From Chloroflexota bacterium (lineage in GTDB: Bacteria > Chloroflexota > Dehalococcoidia > JACQUA01), in NCBI GenBank assembly GCA_016210565.1, contig JACQUA010000106.1:30943-94942 (forward strand): a stretch of 64,000 nucleotides of DNA, in the 5' to 3' direction. Under the pieces are notes generated by a model. That model was given only the letters and a program-made list of their open reading frames with translations, made no database searches and was not told the DNA's origin. Made by a program: the position numbers and the translations under genes. Below are positions 27,692 to 36,917 of the stretch, piece after piece. Numbering within the stretch: the stretch's first letter is position 1; every line of letters begins with the position of its first letter.

Positions 27692-28837
27692 ATGAGAAGG
27701 ATCGAGATCATGCTGGTAATGGCGGCCGTCGTCTTGTCTTTGCTCGTTGGGGCCTGCGGGCAAGGCCCGGGGGGCGCGGGTGGTGCGACGAGGCCGAACT
27801 GGGAACAGGACTGGGACCGCACTGTTGCTGAGGCGAAGAAGGAAGGGACGCTGGTAATCTACACCATATACGGAGCCAACTGGCGCGAAGCTTTTGTGCA
27901 AACGGTGGCTCAGAAATACGGGATCACGGTGGACGTAATCACCGGCAGGGGCGCTGAGCTCCGCGAGCGCATAATAAACGAGCACACTAGCAAAGTTAAC
28001 ATTGCAGATGTCGCGGTATTTGGCACCGATGACTTCCGGCTGCTGAAAGGCAAGGACGTTCTGGAACCTCTCGAGAAGGTGCTGCTTCTCCCGGAAGTGA
28101 CGGACCCAAAGGCGTGGTGGCGCGGCGAATTCCCGTGGATCGATGAAACCAAAACGGGTGTCTACTATATCGAAAGTGTCACCCCGCCGGTAATCATCAA
28201 CACCGACCTGGTAAAGCCCGGCGAGATTAATACCTGGACCGACTTGCTGGACCCGAAATGGAAGGGCAAAATACTCATCGATGACCCGACCGTTTCCGGC
28301 GGCGGCAATACGGCCATGACTTTTGTTGCCAACGGCATCACGGGGTACGGTGCCACCGGGCTGGATTACATCAAGGCATTCGTAAAACAAGAACCCATGT
28401 TGCAGAGGGACTCCCGGCTCAAGGTGGAGTGGGTGGCCCGGGGAAGGGCCGCTATGGCGATAATCGGCGCGCCGGACACGGCGCTTCAGTTCATCAAAGA
28501 CGGCGCGCTGATGAAGCAGGTGCCGTTTGGAGACAGGTCTTACGTGATTTCAGGGGCCGGCAACGTCATGATGCTAAAGGGGGCCCCTCACCCCAATGCA
28601 GCCAGGCTCTTTGTCAACTTCTTGTTGACTAAGGAAGGCACGTACACTTCCTCCAAGGCCACCCGCCATCAAAGCGCCAGGGCTGACGTACCCACGGACC
28701 ACATGGAGCCGGCGATGGTCCGTCAGCCAGGGGTGCAGTACAAGTGGCGACAGAATGACCCGGCTTACGGGGCAAAATTCGACGAACTGTTCAAACAGGT
28801 GGTCGAGTCATTCAAGCCCCTGGCCACGGGAAAGTAA
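27692..28837 (+). CDS. ABC-type Fe3+-family substrate-binding lipoprotein
   Basis: Lipobox LVGAC; WEQDWDRTVAEAKKEGTLVIYTIYGANWREAF; GKILIDDPTVSGGGNTAMTF; NAARLFVNFLLTKEGTYTSSKATRHQSARADVPTDHM. Confidence 0.92.
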   Translation: MRRIEIMLVMAAVVLSLLVGACGQGPGGAGGATRPNWEQDWDRTVAEAKKEGTLVIYTIYGANWREAFVQTVAQKYGITVDVITGRGAELRERIINEHTSKVNIADVAVFGTDDFRLLKGKDVLEPLEKVLLLPEVTDPKAWWRGEFPWIDETKTGVYYIESVTPPVIINTDLVKPGEINTWTDLLDPKWKGKILIDDPTVSGGGNTAMTFVANGITGYGATGLDYIKAFVKQEPMLQRDSRLKVEWVARGRAAMAIIGAPDTALQFIKDGALMKQVPFGDRSYVISGAGNVMMLKGAPHPNAARLFVNFLLTKEGTYTSSKATRHQSARADVPTDHMEPAMVRQPGVQYKWRQNDPAYGAKFDELFKQVVESFKPLATGK

Positions 28838-28877
28838 TCGAAACGCATAAATCATCGATTTCACAGGAGAGCAAGAA

Positions 28878-29891
28878 GTGAGCCAAGCCGATCTCACCGT
28901 ACACGACCCGATAACCCCCGAGCACGTGCAGGAGCGGTCGCCGATGCCGGACCAGCCCAGGATCACCACCATGGACAAGAAGCTGGTGATCGAAGCGGCT
29001 ATCCCTGGCTGGCAACCTGTCAGGTGGTGGGAGGAAAGAGGGGTCAAGAACCTGCCGCCGCGCACCATAGAGGCCCAGGTGGACGCTATCGAGGAGTGCG
29101 TGAGGGCCGGCGCCTCGGTGATTCACACGCATCCCCGGCACCCGGGCGACGGACTGCCCCGGCTTCACGCCCCGGAACTTCTTATGGAAATCATGGACAA
29201 AGCCCTGGACCGGGTGGATTTCATTACATCCCACCATACCTGGGGCTGGGACTTCAAGAAGAGCCGCGCCGCGGACTATATCTCGTATGGCAAGGAGTTG
29301 CTGGAGAGGGGAAAAGCCAAAGGCGTGGGGAACAGGTACGTTCAGTCGGCGTTGATAATGACGGAAGGGACGTGGAGGGAAGACCGCCCGCTGCACACCG
29401 TGCGGTCCATCAGGGAAGGCGTCGCCTGGATGGAAGCCAACGGCGTCAAACCGATGTACTCGACGCAGTGCCACGCCTTCACCGAGCTAAAACGGGCCGT
29501 ATTCGATAACGGCCTCGCGAAGTCGAAACCCTACTGGATCGCCATACAGATGGGCAAACACTGCGACGATCAGACCTTCGCCGATCCCTGGACGCATATC
29601 CAGGTCATCAATAATATGCAGATGATCAAGGAGGCCCTGCCGGATGCCTTCATCGGAATCCATGCGTCGGGCCGCAACTGGTTGCCCGTGGTCACCCAGT
29701 CACTGCTGCTGGGGTGTGAACTGGTGAGGGTCGGCCTGGAGGACCAGTTCTATCTTTACCCTCACAGAGACGATATATCCCACAAAGCGTCGGATACGGT
29801 GGAGCTCGTCGCCAGGATAGCGAGGGCGCTGGGCAGGGAAATAGCAACAGTGAAAGAAGCCAGAGAAAGACTGGGGATTGTGCTCGGCTGA
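28878..29891 (+). CDS. BKACE family beta-keto acid cleavage enzyme (DUF849), copy 2
   Basis: KLVIEAAIPGWQPVRWWEERGVKNLPPRTIEAQVDAIEECVRAGASVIHTHPRHPG; LVRVGLEDQFYLYPHRDDISHKASDTVELVARIARALGREIATVKEARERLGI. Confidence 0.9.
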   Translation: MSQADLTVHDPITPEHVQERSPMPDQPRITTMDKKLVIEAAIPGWQPVRWWEERGVKNLPPRTIEAQVDAIEECVRAGASVIHTHPRHPGDGLPRLHAPELLMEIMDKALDRVDFITSHHTWGWDFKKSRAADYISYGKELLERGKAKGVGNRYVQSALIMTEGTWREDRPLHTVRSIREGVAWMEANGVKPMYSTQCHAFTELKRAVFDNGLAKSKPYWIAIQMGKHCDDQTFADPWTHIQVINNMQMIKEALPDAFIGIHASGRNWLPVVTQSLLLGCELVRVGLEDQFYLYPHRDDISHKASDTVELVARIARALGREIATVKEARERLGIVLG

Positions 29892-29995
29892 CCGCGGACC
29901 GACTACAGTAGCGGCACGCGGCAGCGTGCCCCCGGGCCGTCCGGAGGCCGCGGCATGGTCATTTCAGAAGCGGCAGAATGTTCAGGCCAGTCCAC

Positions 29996-30126
29996 GTAGG
30001 GTGGGTTAAGCACAGTGGTGGTGCGGGGAATCAGGGTGGCTGTCCGAACCCACCACCGGGGGGGCAAGAAACCAGGGCAAGCACGAGAATGCGGCCGAAT
30101 GATGGGTTCGCACTTAACCCACCCTA
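29996..30126. repeat. REP/MITE-like element with terminal inverted repeats GTAGGGTGGGTTAAG/CTTAACCCACCCTAC
   Basis: Reverse-complementary ends about 130 bp apart; related ends at ~991, 15660, 19211, 32651 and 33056. Confidence 0.8.
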
Positions 30127-30208
30127 CGCATACTCACAGGCGGGACGCGCTGTGCCACCGGGCTAGCCGGCCCGCATTTTTGGAACGGCCACAGAGGGAA
30201 GTCTAAGC

Positions 30209-32653
30209 TTGTATAGCGCCAGACCAGACTCAGGGGATACCATCAGGTACACCTCCTGCGGATACCACTGCCTCGTCCAGTGTATTCTGAAAGTACGGGT
30301 CAGGAATGGGGAGATTGTGGCTTGCGAACCGGACGATACCATCAACCCGGGCCTGCCACGGGAGGATGGGCATGTGGCTGAACAGGCAATCGAAAGGGGC
30401 ATGATCCAGACCAGGCCCTGCCCCAAAGGGTATGTGCAGGCCGGCATTCTGCGCGATCCCCGCCGGGTGATCTACCCGATGAAGCGCGCCGGCAGGAGGG
30501 GCGAAGGGAAGTTTGAAAGGATATCCTGGGACGAGGCGCTGGACACGATAGCCAGGAAACTGGTGGAGGTGAAGGAGAAATACGGGCCGCTGTCCATATT
30601 ACACCAGCCCTCCACCGGCCTCTCGGAGTGCAGCTTTCCCGTGGCGCCGTGGTTCGGGGCGGGGTTCGCGGCGTGGGCTCTCCACTCCATGAATGGTTGG
30701 GAGGACCCCGAAAGGTGGGTGCTGGGAAAAGACTACCCGGAACTGGTCCAGGACGAGGGAAACATACTGAAGTCCCGGCTCATCGTCCTCTGGGGATACA
30801 ACCCGGCGACCACGTTGAGCGGGGGCATGATGTATGGTCTGCTCCGGGCAAGGGAAAGGGGCATCCCCATCATATCCGTCGAGTCCCGGTACAGCCCTTC
30901 GGTCGAGGTGCTGGCCGACCAGTGGATACCGGTGCGTCCCACGACGGACGTGGCCATGATGATCGCCATGGCCAACGTATGGTTCAAGGAAGACCTCTGG
31001 GACAGGGAGTTTGTGGACCGGTGGGTTGAGCCTGAGGGCCTGCGGCGTTGGAAAGCCTACGTGCTGGGCGCCGACGACGGAGTGGACAGAACGCCGCAAT
31101 GGGCTGAAACGATATGCGGCGTCCCGGCAGAGACTATCGAGGGGTTCGCCAGATTATACGCCAGGAGCAGGCCGGTCAACCTGAATGTATCGGCGTCGAT
31201 CGGCCGCCAGTTCTACGGTGAGAATCCAACCAGGGCCGCCATGTACCTGCAAGCGCTGACCGGCAATACGCTTGCGCCAGGGGGCACCGCCGCCGCGGAA
31301 ACAGGTGTAGCCCAGGGGCATCCGGGACTGCCGAAGCCGGTCGTGGACTGGCGGCGAAAGCCGGGAATTTACAAGCCGCCGGTCGTGATGTGTTCCTACA
31401 AGTGGCCCACGGCCATTGATCTGAGAGAAAAGCTGGACAGAGGCGAAATCACCAGAGGTCAGTATAATAACGCTATCGGAAATGTCGCGGGCAACGATCC
31501 CCCCAATATCCAGATGGTCTTTCTCCAGTCTGCCAATCCCCTGAACAGCCTTTCGGATATTAACCGCAACATAAGGGCGATGAAGAAGGTCGATTTTGTT
31601 GTCGTGTCCTCGTGGTACGCGGAAACGCCGGCAGCGAGATACGCCGACATACTCCTGCCCCAGATTGCCTCGGCCTTCGAGGGCAGGGACACCAAGTTCT
31701 TCGTTCGCCGCCATGACCTGTTTCTGATGGGCAAGAACCTGGCGAACTATTTCGTCTATTGCCAGAAGTGCGTGGACCCCCCGGGGGAGGTCAAGGACGG
31801 CGAGTGGATCTGGGTACAGTTAGCCAGGAGGCTGGATATCGCTGACAAGTACAACCCGCGTCTGGCCAATGTCCCTGACGACCGGTGGGACGAGGTTGTG
31901 GAAGACCTTCACAGGGAGGCCTACGAAAAATGGAGGGTCAGGGAGGAGATCGCACCCTTGAACCCGCCGGGCTGGGAGGACTTCCAGAAGAAGCCCGTCT
32001 TTCGGTGGGAGACCAGGGACCCGTATCATGCCTTCAAAAAGGACCTGGAGAGTGGCAAGAACCCCTTTCGGGGGACCCCGTCAGGCAGAATGGAGTTCTA
32101 TTCCACGACGTTGGCCAGAGGCCCGGACTATCTGGCGGCCCATGAGTTTTCCCCCGGCAGCGGAAGGTGCTACGGCGGAGGGAATCTGCCGCCAATGGCC
32201 GAGATGACCCCAGGCGGCAAAGATACCTTCTACAGTCAGGACACGGCCAGGTATCCCCTATTGATGTCGACCCCGCATTCGCTCTACCGTGTACATTCTC
32301 TTCTCGACAATCAGCCGCGGCTGAATGGCGACTGCTACAGGCACGCTGCCTGGATCAGCGTTTCAGACGCCGGGGCGCGGGGAATAGCGGATGGCGACCG
32401 GGTGAGGGTCTACAACGACATAGGGGAGATGGTCATACCCGCCAATGTAACTTCGAGGGTGGTCCCGGGTACGGTCTGCGTTTTCCACGGCGGCTGGTAC
32501 GTGCCGGGGGAAGCCAGGACCCCCTTGATGCCGGAGGGAATAGATACCAGAGGGTCCCCCAATCTCCTGACCCATAACGAAGACCTGCCGGACACGATTA
32601 TCGGCTTTCTCCCGTGCAAGGGGCTGGTCCAGATTGAGAAGTGGGCGGCGTAG
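30209..32653 (+). CDS. Molybdopterin-dependent oxidoreductase, catalytic subunit with N-terminal [4Fe-4S] motif
   Basis: CGYHCLVQC...RPCPKGYVQAGILRDPRRVIYPMKRAGRRGEGKFERISWDEALDTIARKL; LIVLWGYNPATT; MoCo C-terminal domain. No adjacent FeS or membrane subunit. Confidence 0.92.
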   Translation: MYSARPDSGDTIRYTSCGYHCLVQCILKVRVRNGEIVACEPDDTINPGLPREDGHVAEQAIERGMIQTRPCPKGYVQAGILRDPRRVIYPMKRAGRRGEGKFERISWDEALDTIARKLVEVKEKYGPLSILHQPSTGLSECSFPVAPWFGAGFAAWALHSMNGWEDPERWVLGKDYPELVQDEGNILKSRLIVLWGYNPATTLSGGMMYGLLRARERGIPIISVESRYSPSVEVLADQWIPVRPTTDVAMMIAMANVWFKEDLWDREFVDRWVEPEGLRRWKAYVLGADDGVDRTPQWAETICGVPAETIEGFARLYARSRPVNLNVSASIGRQFYGENPTRAAMYLQALTGNTLAPGGTAAAETGVAQGHPGLPKPVVDWRRKPGIYKPPVVMCSYKWPTAIDLREKLDRGEITRGQYNNAIGNVAGNDPPNIQMVFLQSANPLNSLSDINRNIRAMKKVDFVVVSSWYAETPAARYADILLPQIASAFEGRDTKFFVRRHDLFLMGKNLANYFVYCQKCVDPPGEVKDGEWIWVQLARRLDIADKYNPRLANVPDDRWDEVVEDLHREAYEKWRVREEIAPLNPPGWEDFQKKPVFRWETRDPYHAFKKDLESGKNPFRGTPSGRMEFYSTTLARGPDYLAAHEFSPGSGRCYGGGNLPPMAEMTPGGKDTFYSQDTARYPLLMSTPHSLYRVHSLLDNQPRLNGDCYRHAAWISVSDAGARGIADGDRVRVYNDIGEMVIPANVTSRVVPGTVCVFHGGWYVPGEARTPLMPEGIDTRGSPNLLTHNEDLPDTIIGFLPCKGLVQIEKWAA

Positions 32654-32827
32654 GGTGGGTGAAGCGAGCAAACATTCCATATGCGGCTGCCCAGGCATTC
32701 GCCCTCAAAACGCACCGGCTGGTTTACTCCCGGTCGCGAGCGCAACCCACCATTCCCGGGGCAGGGTTGCCGGGATTTCGGCCACACCAATGGCACGGTG
32801 CGGTTCATCTCGTCACGGAGGACTCGC

Positions 32828-32935
32828 AATGACGACCTGCCCGACACCATTGTCGGTTTTCATGCCTGCAAGGGGCTTGTCCAGATCGAGAAGTACGAGG
32901 CTGCAGGCAGCGTGAGGACGACCCTGCTGCGGTAA
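32828..32935 (+). pseudogene. C-terminal remnant of a second molybdopterin oxidoreductase (NDDLPDTIVGFHACKGLVQIEKYEAAGSVRTTLLR*)
   Basis: Matches the tail of the intact upstream gene (NEDLPDTIIGFLPCKGLVQIEKWAA*); no upstream body. Confidence 0.8.
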
Positions 32936-32959
32936 GGCTGCACCGGCCTGATGCCGTGG

Positions 32960-33056
32960 CTCACAGGCACGGCGGCCTGCGGTACCCCCGGGGGTGCGGT
33001 GGGTTCGCCCAGCCATCCGGCACTCCCACCTCCCTTCTGTGCTTAACCCACCCTAC
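32960..33056. repeat. 97-bp dispersed repeat copy B
   Basis: 96/97 identical by eye to 15564-15660 (single a/c difference). Confidence 0.95.
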
Positions 33057-34387
33057 CCGGGCAGTTTGACCACGCCGGATGCGCCATCAAAATCTATTCT
33101 TGTGCCGAAGGGCGCGGAAAGATCGCCCAGGTACTCCAGGAGGGCGCCGGCAGTGTCAGGGCCAGCCAGCAGGGGTATTCCGCCCCGGGACCGGTTGCCG
33201 TGGTCCATGGTCACCGGGTGAAGCCTCAACCCACTGAGCTTCCCATCCTGCCCCAGGGAACAAAGGCCCACTACCGAGCCTTTGACGCGGGCGCTGAACA
33301 TCCCGCCCGGAGGGTTGATGAGCTTGGGCAGCGACACCCTGGCGTCGTAAACGTCCGCCGGCGTCGCCCGCCAGTCCCTGATTTCGGGTGGGTACCCCGG
33401 CCTGAGGTAATAGTCCGCCGGCATCTTCGTCACGGTGAGGCTCATGCCGAAGAAGTCACCGGGGTCATAGAATATGGGCCTATTCTTGTAGACCTCGATT
33501 CCCCGCGTGGGCGCGTGGCTTCCCTCCCCGACGAAGATATGCGCCCCGGCGTCGATGCAGGCCCGGGCAAAGGGAGGGACGAAATCCGGCGGCGTGTTGA
33601 GGCCTTTTTCGGGGTGGAACTCGTGGTTGTGGAGGTGCACCAGCACGTAGTCGGCCTGCCTGGCCGCGTCCCGAATAGAACGCAGGTTGCCCTCGGCGTC
33701 ATCCTCGTCCACGGCGGTGTGCATTCCCGGCTTGTCCCCTTCCACGTACTTCCGGATCGCCATCATCAGGCCCGGCGGGCAGAAATACCACGTCTTGCCC
33801 TGGTTGGAAATGCACCAGCCCTCGTCAAAGGCCAGTTGCTTGACCATTTCCAGCTTGCGGGCGTCGGCTACGTAATAGTAGCGCAGGGGATTCAGGCCCG
33901 GGCGGCCTTTGACGTCCCGCCTGGCCTCGCCGGCCCTGGCCCAGCCGGTGAAGGTGGAACACATGGATACCAGGGCCACCCTGCCCTTCGCGGTGTCCAG
34001 GTAAGCCGGCTCCCGCGCCTCCCCCAGGTTGCGCCCGGTCCCGGCGTGGGGCAGGCCGGCCTCGTCGAGGGCTTTCCAGGTCGAGAACAGGCCGCCGTAG
34101 GAATAGTCCACGCAGTGGTTGGAGGCGTGCGACACGATGTCGAACCCGGCCCATTTCAGCTCATCGGGAATGAAACGCGGCGAGCGCATCCAGGTCCACC
34201 CGGCTTCGGCGGCGGGGTAGACCTCCGGCCCGTCGTAGTCGTGAATCAAGCTCTCCAGGTGGGTGTAAGCCACGTCGGCGTCCCGGAGAATCTTGACCAC
34301 CGAAAGAAACCTCTCATCGGTATTGACCGATATGCGCCGGTTGATGATGGAGTCACCGGTGACCGCGATGGTGATGGCTGCTGGCAT
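33053..34387 (-). CDS. CapA family protein (poly-gamma-glutamate synthesis/metallophosphoesterase-like)
   Basis: ITIAVTGDSIINRRI...DVAYTHLESLIHDYDG; FDIVSHASNHCVDYSYGGLFSTWKALDEAGLPHAGTGRNLGEAREP; HLHNHEFHP; GEGSHAPTRGIEVYKNRPIFYDPGDFF. Confidence 0.92.
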   Translation of the reverse strand: MPAAITIAVTGDSIINRRISVNTDERFLSVVKILRDADVAYTHLESLIHDYDGPEVYPAAEAGWTWMRSPRFIPDELKWAGFDIVSHASNHCVDYSYGGLFSTWKALDEAGLPHAGTGRNLGEAREPAYLDTAKGRVALVSMCSTFTGWARAGEARRDVKGRPGLNPLRYYYVADARKLEMVKQLAFDEGWCISNQGKTWYFCPPGLMMAIRKYVEGDKPGMHTAVDEDDAEGNLRSIRDAARQADYVLVHLHNHEFHPEKGLNTPPDFVPPFARACIDAGAHIFVGEGSHAPTRGIEVYKNRPIFYDPGDFFGMSLTVTKMPADYYLRPGYPPEIRDWRATPADVYDARVSLPKLINPPGGMFSARVKGSVVGLCSLGQDGKLSGLRLHPVTMDHGNRSRGGIPLLAGPDTAGALLEYLGDLSAPFGTRIDFDGASGVVKLPG

Positions 34388-34444
34388 TGACTTCCTCCTT
34401 TAAGAGTTTGATGAGATCCGACCGGGATAACCACGAAACATGGA

Positions 34445-34597
34445 AATGACGAATGACGAAAATTCGAATGACGAATCAAACCGCAAATGACAAAGTCCGA
34501 ATGACGAATGACCAATACCGACTGCCGAATGCAAACGCTTTTTGAGCATTGGAGTTTTGAGCATTGATTCGTCATTCGAATTTCGTCATTCGTCATT
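34445..34597. repeat. Inverted-repeat element built from 'aatgacgaatgacgaa(a)attcgaatgacgaatcaa' arms (34445-34479 / 34564-34597)
   Basis: Arms are reverse complements apart from one extra A; same motif family recurs elsewhere in the window. Confidence 0.85.
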
Positions 34598-35101
34598 ACT
34601 TCTGCTGTACTCTTTCTTGAGCAGGGCCACAACCCCTCCGGCGTCAAGTATATCCATGGCTATCTGGGGCAGGGGCTCCGCAGGCAGGATCTTGCCCGTG
34701 GAGGCATTCCGGACTTCGCCGGTGCGGAAATCCACCTGAAGCGTATCTCCTTCCGCAAACGCGCCCTGGACCCCCGGGCAGTACAGCAGGGGGAAGCCCA
34801 TGTTGATGGAATTCCGGAAGAACAGTCTGGCGAACGACTCGGCGACAACGCAGCTTATCCCCAGCGTCATCAGGTTGCTGGCTGCGGGACGGCTCGAGCC
34901 GCAGCCAAAATTCCGCCCGGCTACGATCACGTCCCCGGGCGCCACTTTTGCCGCGAACTCGGGTCGATTGGCGTGCATGCAGAAAGACGCCCTTTCGCGG
35001 GGTGGTTTGCCGTGGCTGAAGCCGGGCATCAGCAGGTCGGTGCTGATATTGTCGCCGAATTTCCATATCTTGCCCTGAAAAACCGGAATGGTCATGGTCA
35101 C
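34586..35101 (-). CDS. 3-isopropylmalate dehydratase/aconitase small-subunit-like (LeuD) protein
   Basis: GKIWKFGDNISTDLLMPG, VIVAGRNFGCGSSRPAASNLMTLGISCVVAESFARLFFRNSINMGFPLL. Confidence 0.92.
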   Translation of the reverse strand: MTMTIPVFQGKIWKFGDNISTDLLMPGFSHGKPPRERASFCMHANRPEFAAKVAPGDVIVAGRNFGCGSSRPAASNLMTLGISCVVAESFARLFFRNSINMGFPLLYCPGVQGAFAEGDTLQVDFRTGEVRNASTGKILPAEPLPQIAMDILDAGGVVALLKKEYSRSNDE

Positions 35102-35428
35102 CGCCTGTCACGAAATGACGAATTAATCACCCATCCCGACGAGTCGGGACCATCAAGAATGAGAATGAGCCGTCTTTGCGAGGAGCGAAGCGACGAAGCA
35201 ATCCCACCGTTGTCTGAACGGGCAGGGGGATTGCTTCGTCCCGATGAAATCGGGACTCGCAATGACATTTTCGCAGCAATGCCCAATGACAAAACTAATG
35301 GCGATGGCCCGGTTTTGGCCCGATTTGTGCCGGCATTCTGCCCTGGCCCTGAGTTGGTCATTTGGTATTCGTCATTCGTCATTGACTCGTCATTCGAATT
35401 TCGTAATTCGTCATTTTCCCTTTGGGTT

Positions 35429-35626
35429 GGTCATTCGTCATTCCGATTTCGTCATTGGCCGTCATGGCCGCGGGTAAGCCATAGGTCCGGCCCTCGCAGG
35501 CACGGTGGCCTGCGGTACTGGTCATTCGTCATTCGGATTTCGTCATTGGCCGTCATGGCCGCGGGTAAGCCATAGGTCCGGCCCTCGCAGGCACGGTGCC
35601 CTGCGGTACTGGTTATTCGTCATTCG
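35429..35626. repeat. 91-bp tandem repeat, two full units (35429-35519, 35520-35610) plus a partial third
   Basis: Unit ggtcattcgtcattc(c/g)gatttcgtcattggccgtcatggccgcgggtaagccataggtccggccctcgcaggcacggtg(g/c)cctgcggtact repeated head to tail. Confidence 0.95.
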
Positions 35627-35657
35627 CCCCCGATCCAGTCGGGGGTCGTCATTTGCG

Positions 35658-36917
35658 TCAGACTTCTCTCGGGTCTGTGATGTACCCTGTCAGGGCCGAA
35701 GCGGCCACCGTGGCCGGCGAGCCAAGGTAGACCTCGGCCTCGGGGCTGCCCATTCTGCCCTTGAAATTCCGGCTGGAGGCGGCGATGCACCTTTCGCCCG
35801 CCGCCAGCATGCCCAGGTGACACGAGCCGCAGGGCCCGCAGGTCGGCCCGGCGACAAAAGCATCCGCTTCCACCAGGGTTTCCACTATCCCGGCGCGGAG
35901 GGCATCCCTGAACACCTCCTGCGAAGCCGGGATGACTATCAGCCGGACCCCCGGACTTATCTTCTTGCCGCGCAGTATTCCCGCGGCTGCCTCCAGGTCA
36001 TCGAGTCTGCCACCGACGCAGGAGCCGATAAACCCCTGGTCGATGGGAATCCTGCCCACCTCGCTTGCCGGACGGACGTTGCTGACGTCGTGGGGGCAGG
36101 CTACCTGCGGCGGCAAACTGCTGACATCCAGAAGGTAGCTTTCTTCAAAGACGGCGTCGGGGTCGCTCCTGACCGGCTCGAAGGGTTCCCTGGCGCGGCC
36201 CCGGAGAAAGTCAAAGGTCTTCTGGTCGGCCTCGAAGATGGCGAACTTGGCCCCGATCTCCACCCCCATGCAGGCCATAGCCCACCGGTCGCTGAGGCCC
36301 ATTTTCTGCACTGCGGAGCCAACGAACTCGACCGATTTGTAGAGGGCGAAATCGGCGCCGTAGTCGCCGGCGATCTTCAGGATGACATCCTTCCCCATGA
36401 CCCTCGGCGACAGCTCGCCGGAGACCTCGAACCTGATGGTCTCCGGGACCCTGAACCAGGCCTCGCCTTTGGCCACCACCAGGTACGACTCCGGCATCGA
36501 GATCGGCGTCGCCGCCACGTTGAACGCACCGTAGGAAGTGGTGTGGGAGTCCGAGCCCGCGATGAGCATTCCGGGGAGCGCGTGCCCGTTCTCCGGCAGA
36601 ATCTGGTGGCAAATGCCGCCTCTGCCGACATCGTACCAATGGGCGATATTGAACTCCCGGACGAATTTCCTCTTGAGCACGTCGCGCTCGGCCGCTTCCA
36701 CATCTCTGGCCGGGGAGTGGTGGTCCGTCATGGCTATGACGCGGGCCGGGTCCCATACCCTGCTGATGCCGATCTCCTTGAAAGCCGTGTACATCTCCGA
36801 CGTGCTCGAGTCGCCGGACATGAACCGGTCGATCCTGGCCGTGACGTACTGGCCGGGCCTGACCGAGGCCAGTCCCGCCTTCCGCGCCAGTATCTTCTCT
36901 GCCATTGTCATGCCCAT
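35658..36917 (-). CDS. 3-isopropylmalate dehydratase/aconitase large-subunit-like (LeuC) protein
   Basis: MAEKILARKAG, GSDSHTTSYGAFNVAATPI, IDQGFIGSCVGGRLDDLEAAAGIL, GPTCGPCGSCHLGMLAAGERCIAASSRNFKGRMGSPEAEVYLGSPATVAASALTGYITDP. Confidence 0.94.
   Translation of the reverse strand: MGMTMAEKILARKAGLASVRPGQYVTARIDRFMSGDSSTSEMYTAFKEIGISRVWDPARVIAMTDHHSPARDVEAAERDVLKRKFVREFNIAHWYDVGRGGICHQILPENGHALPGMLIAGSDSHTTSYGAFNVAATPISMPESYLVVAKGEAWFRVPETIRFEVSGELSPRVMGKDVILKIAGDYGADFALYKSVEFVGSAVQKMGLSDRWAMACMGVEIGAKFAIFEADQKTFDFLRGRAREPFEPVRSDPDAVFEESYLLDVSSLPPQVACPHDVSNVRPASEVGRIPIDQGFIGSCVGGRLDDLEAAAGILRGKKISPGVRLIVIPASQEVFRDALRAGIVETLVEADAFVAGPTCGPCGSCHLGMLAAGERCIAASSRNFKGRMGSPEAEVYLGSPATVAASALTGYITDPREV

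Noticed and set aside
30209-32653. Selenocysteine in the Mo-oxidoreductase (formate dehydrogenase-like)
   Set aside because: ORF is uninterrupted; no in-frame UGA near the expected active site.
33200-34390. 396-aa plus-strand ORF
   Set aside because: Antisense to CapA; no conserved motifs.
35429-35640. Possible CRISPR array
   Set aside because: Only two near-identical long units in direct tandem with no variable spacers and no cas genes.
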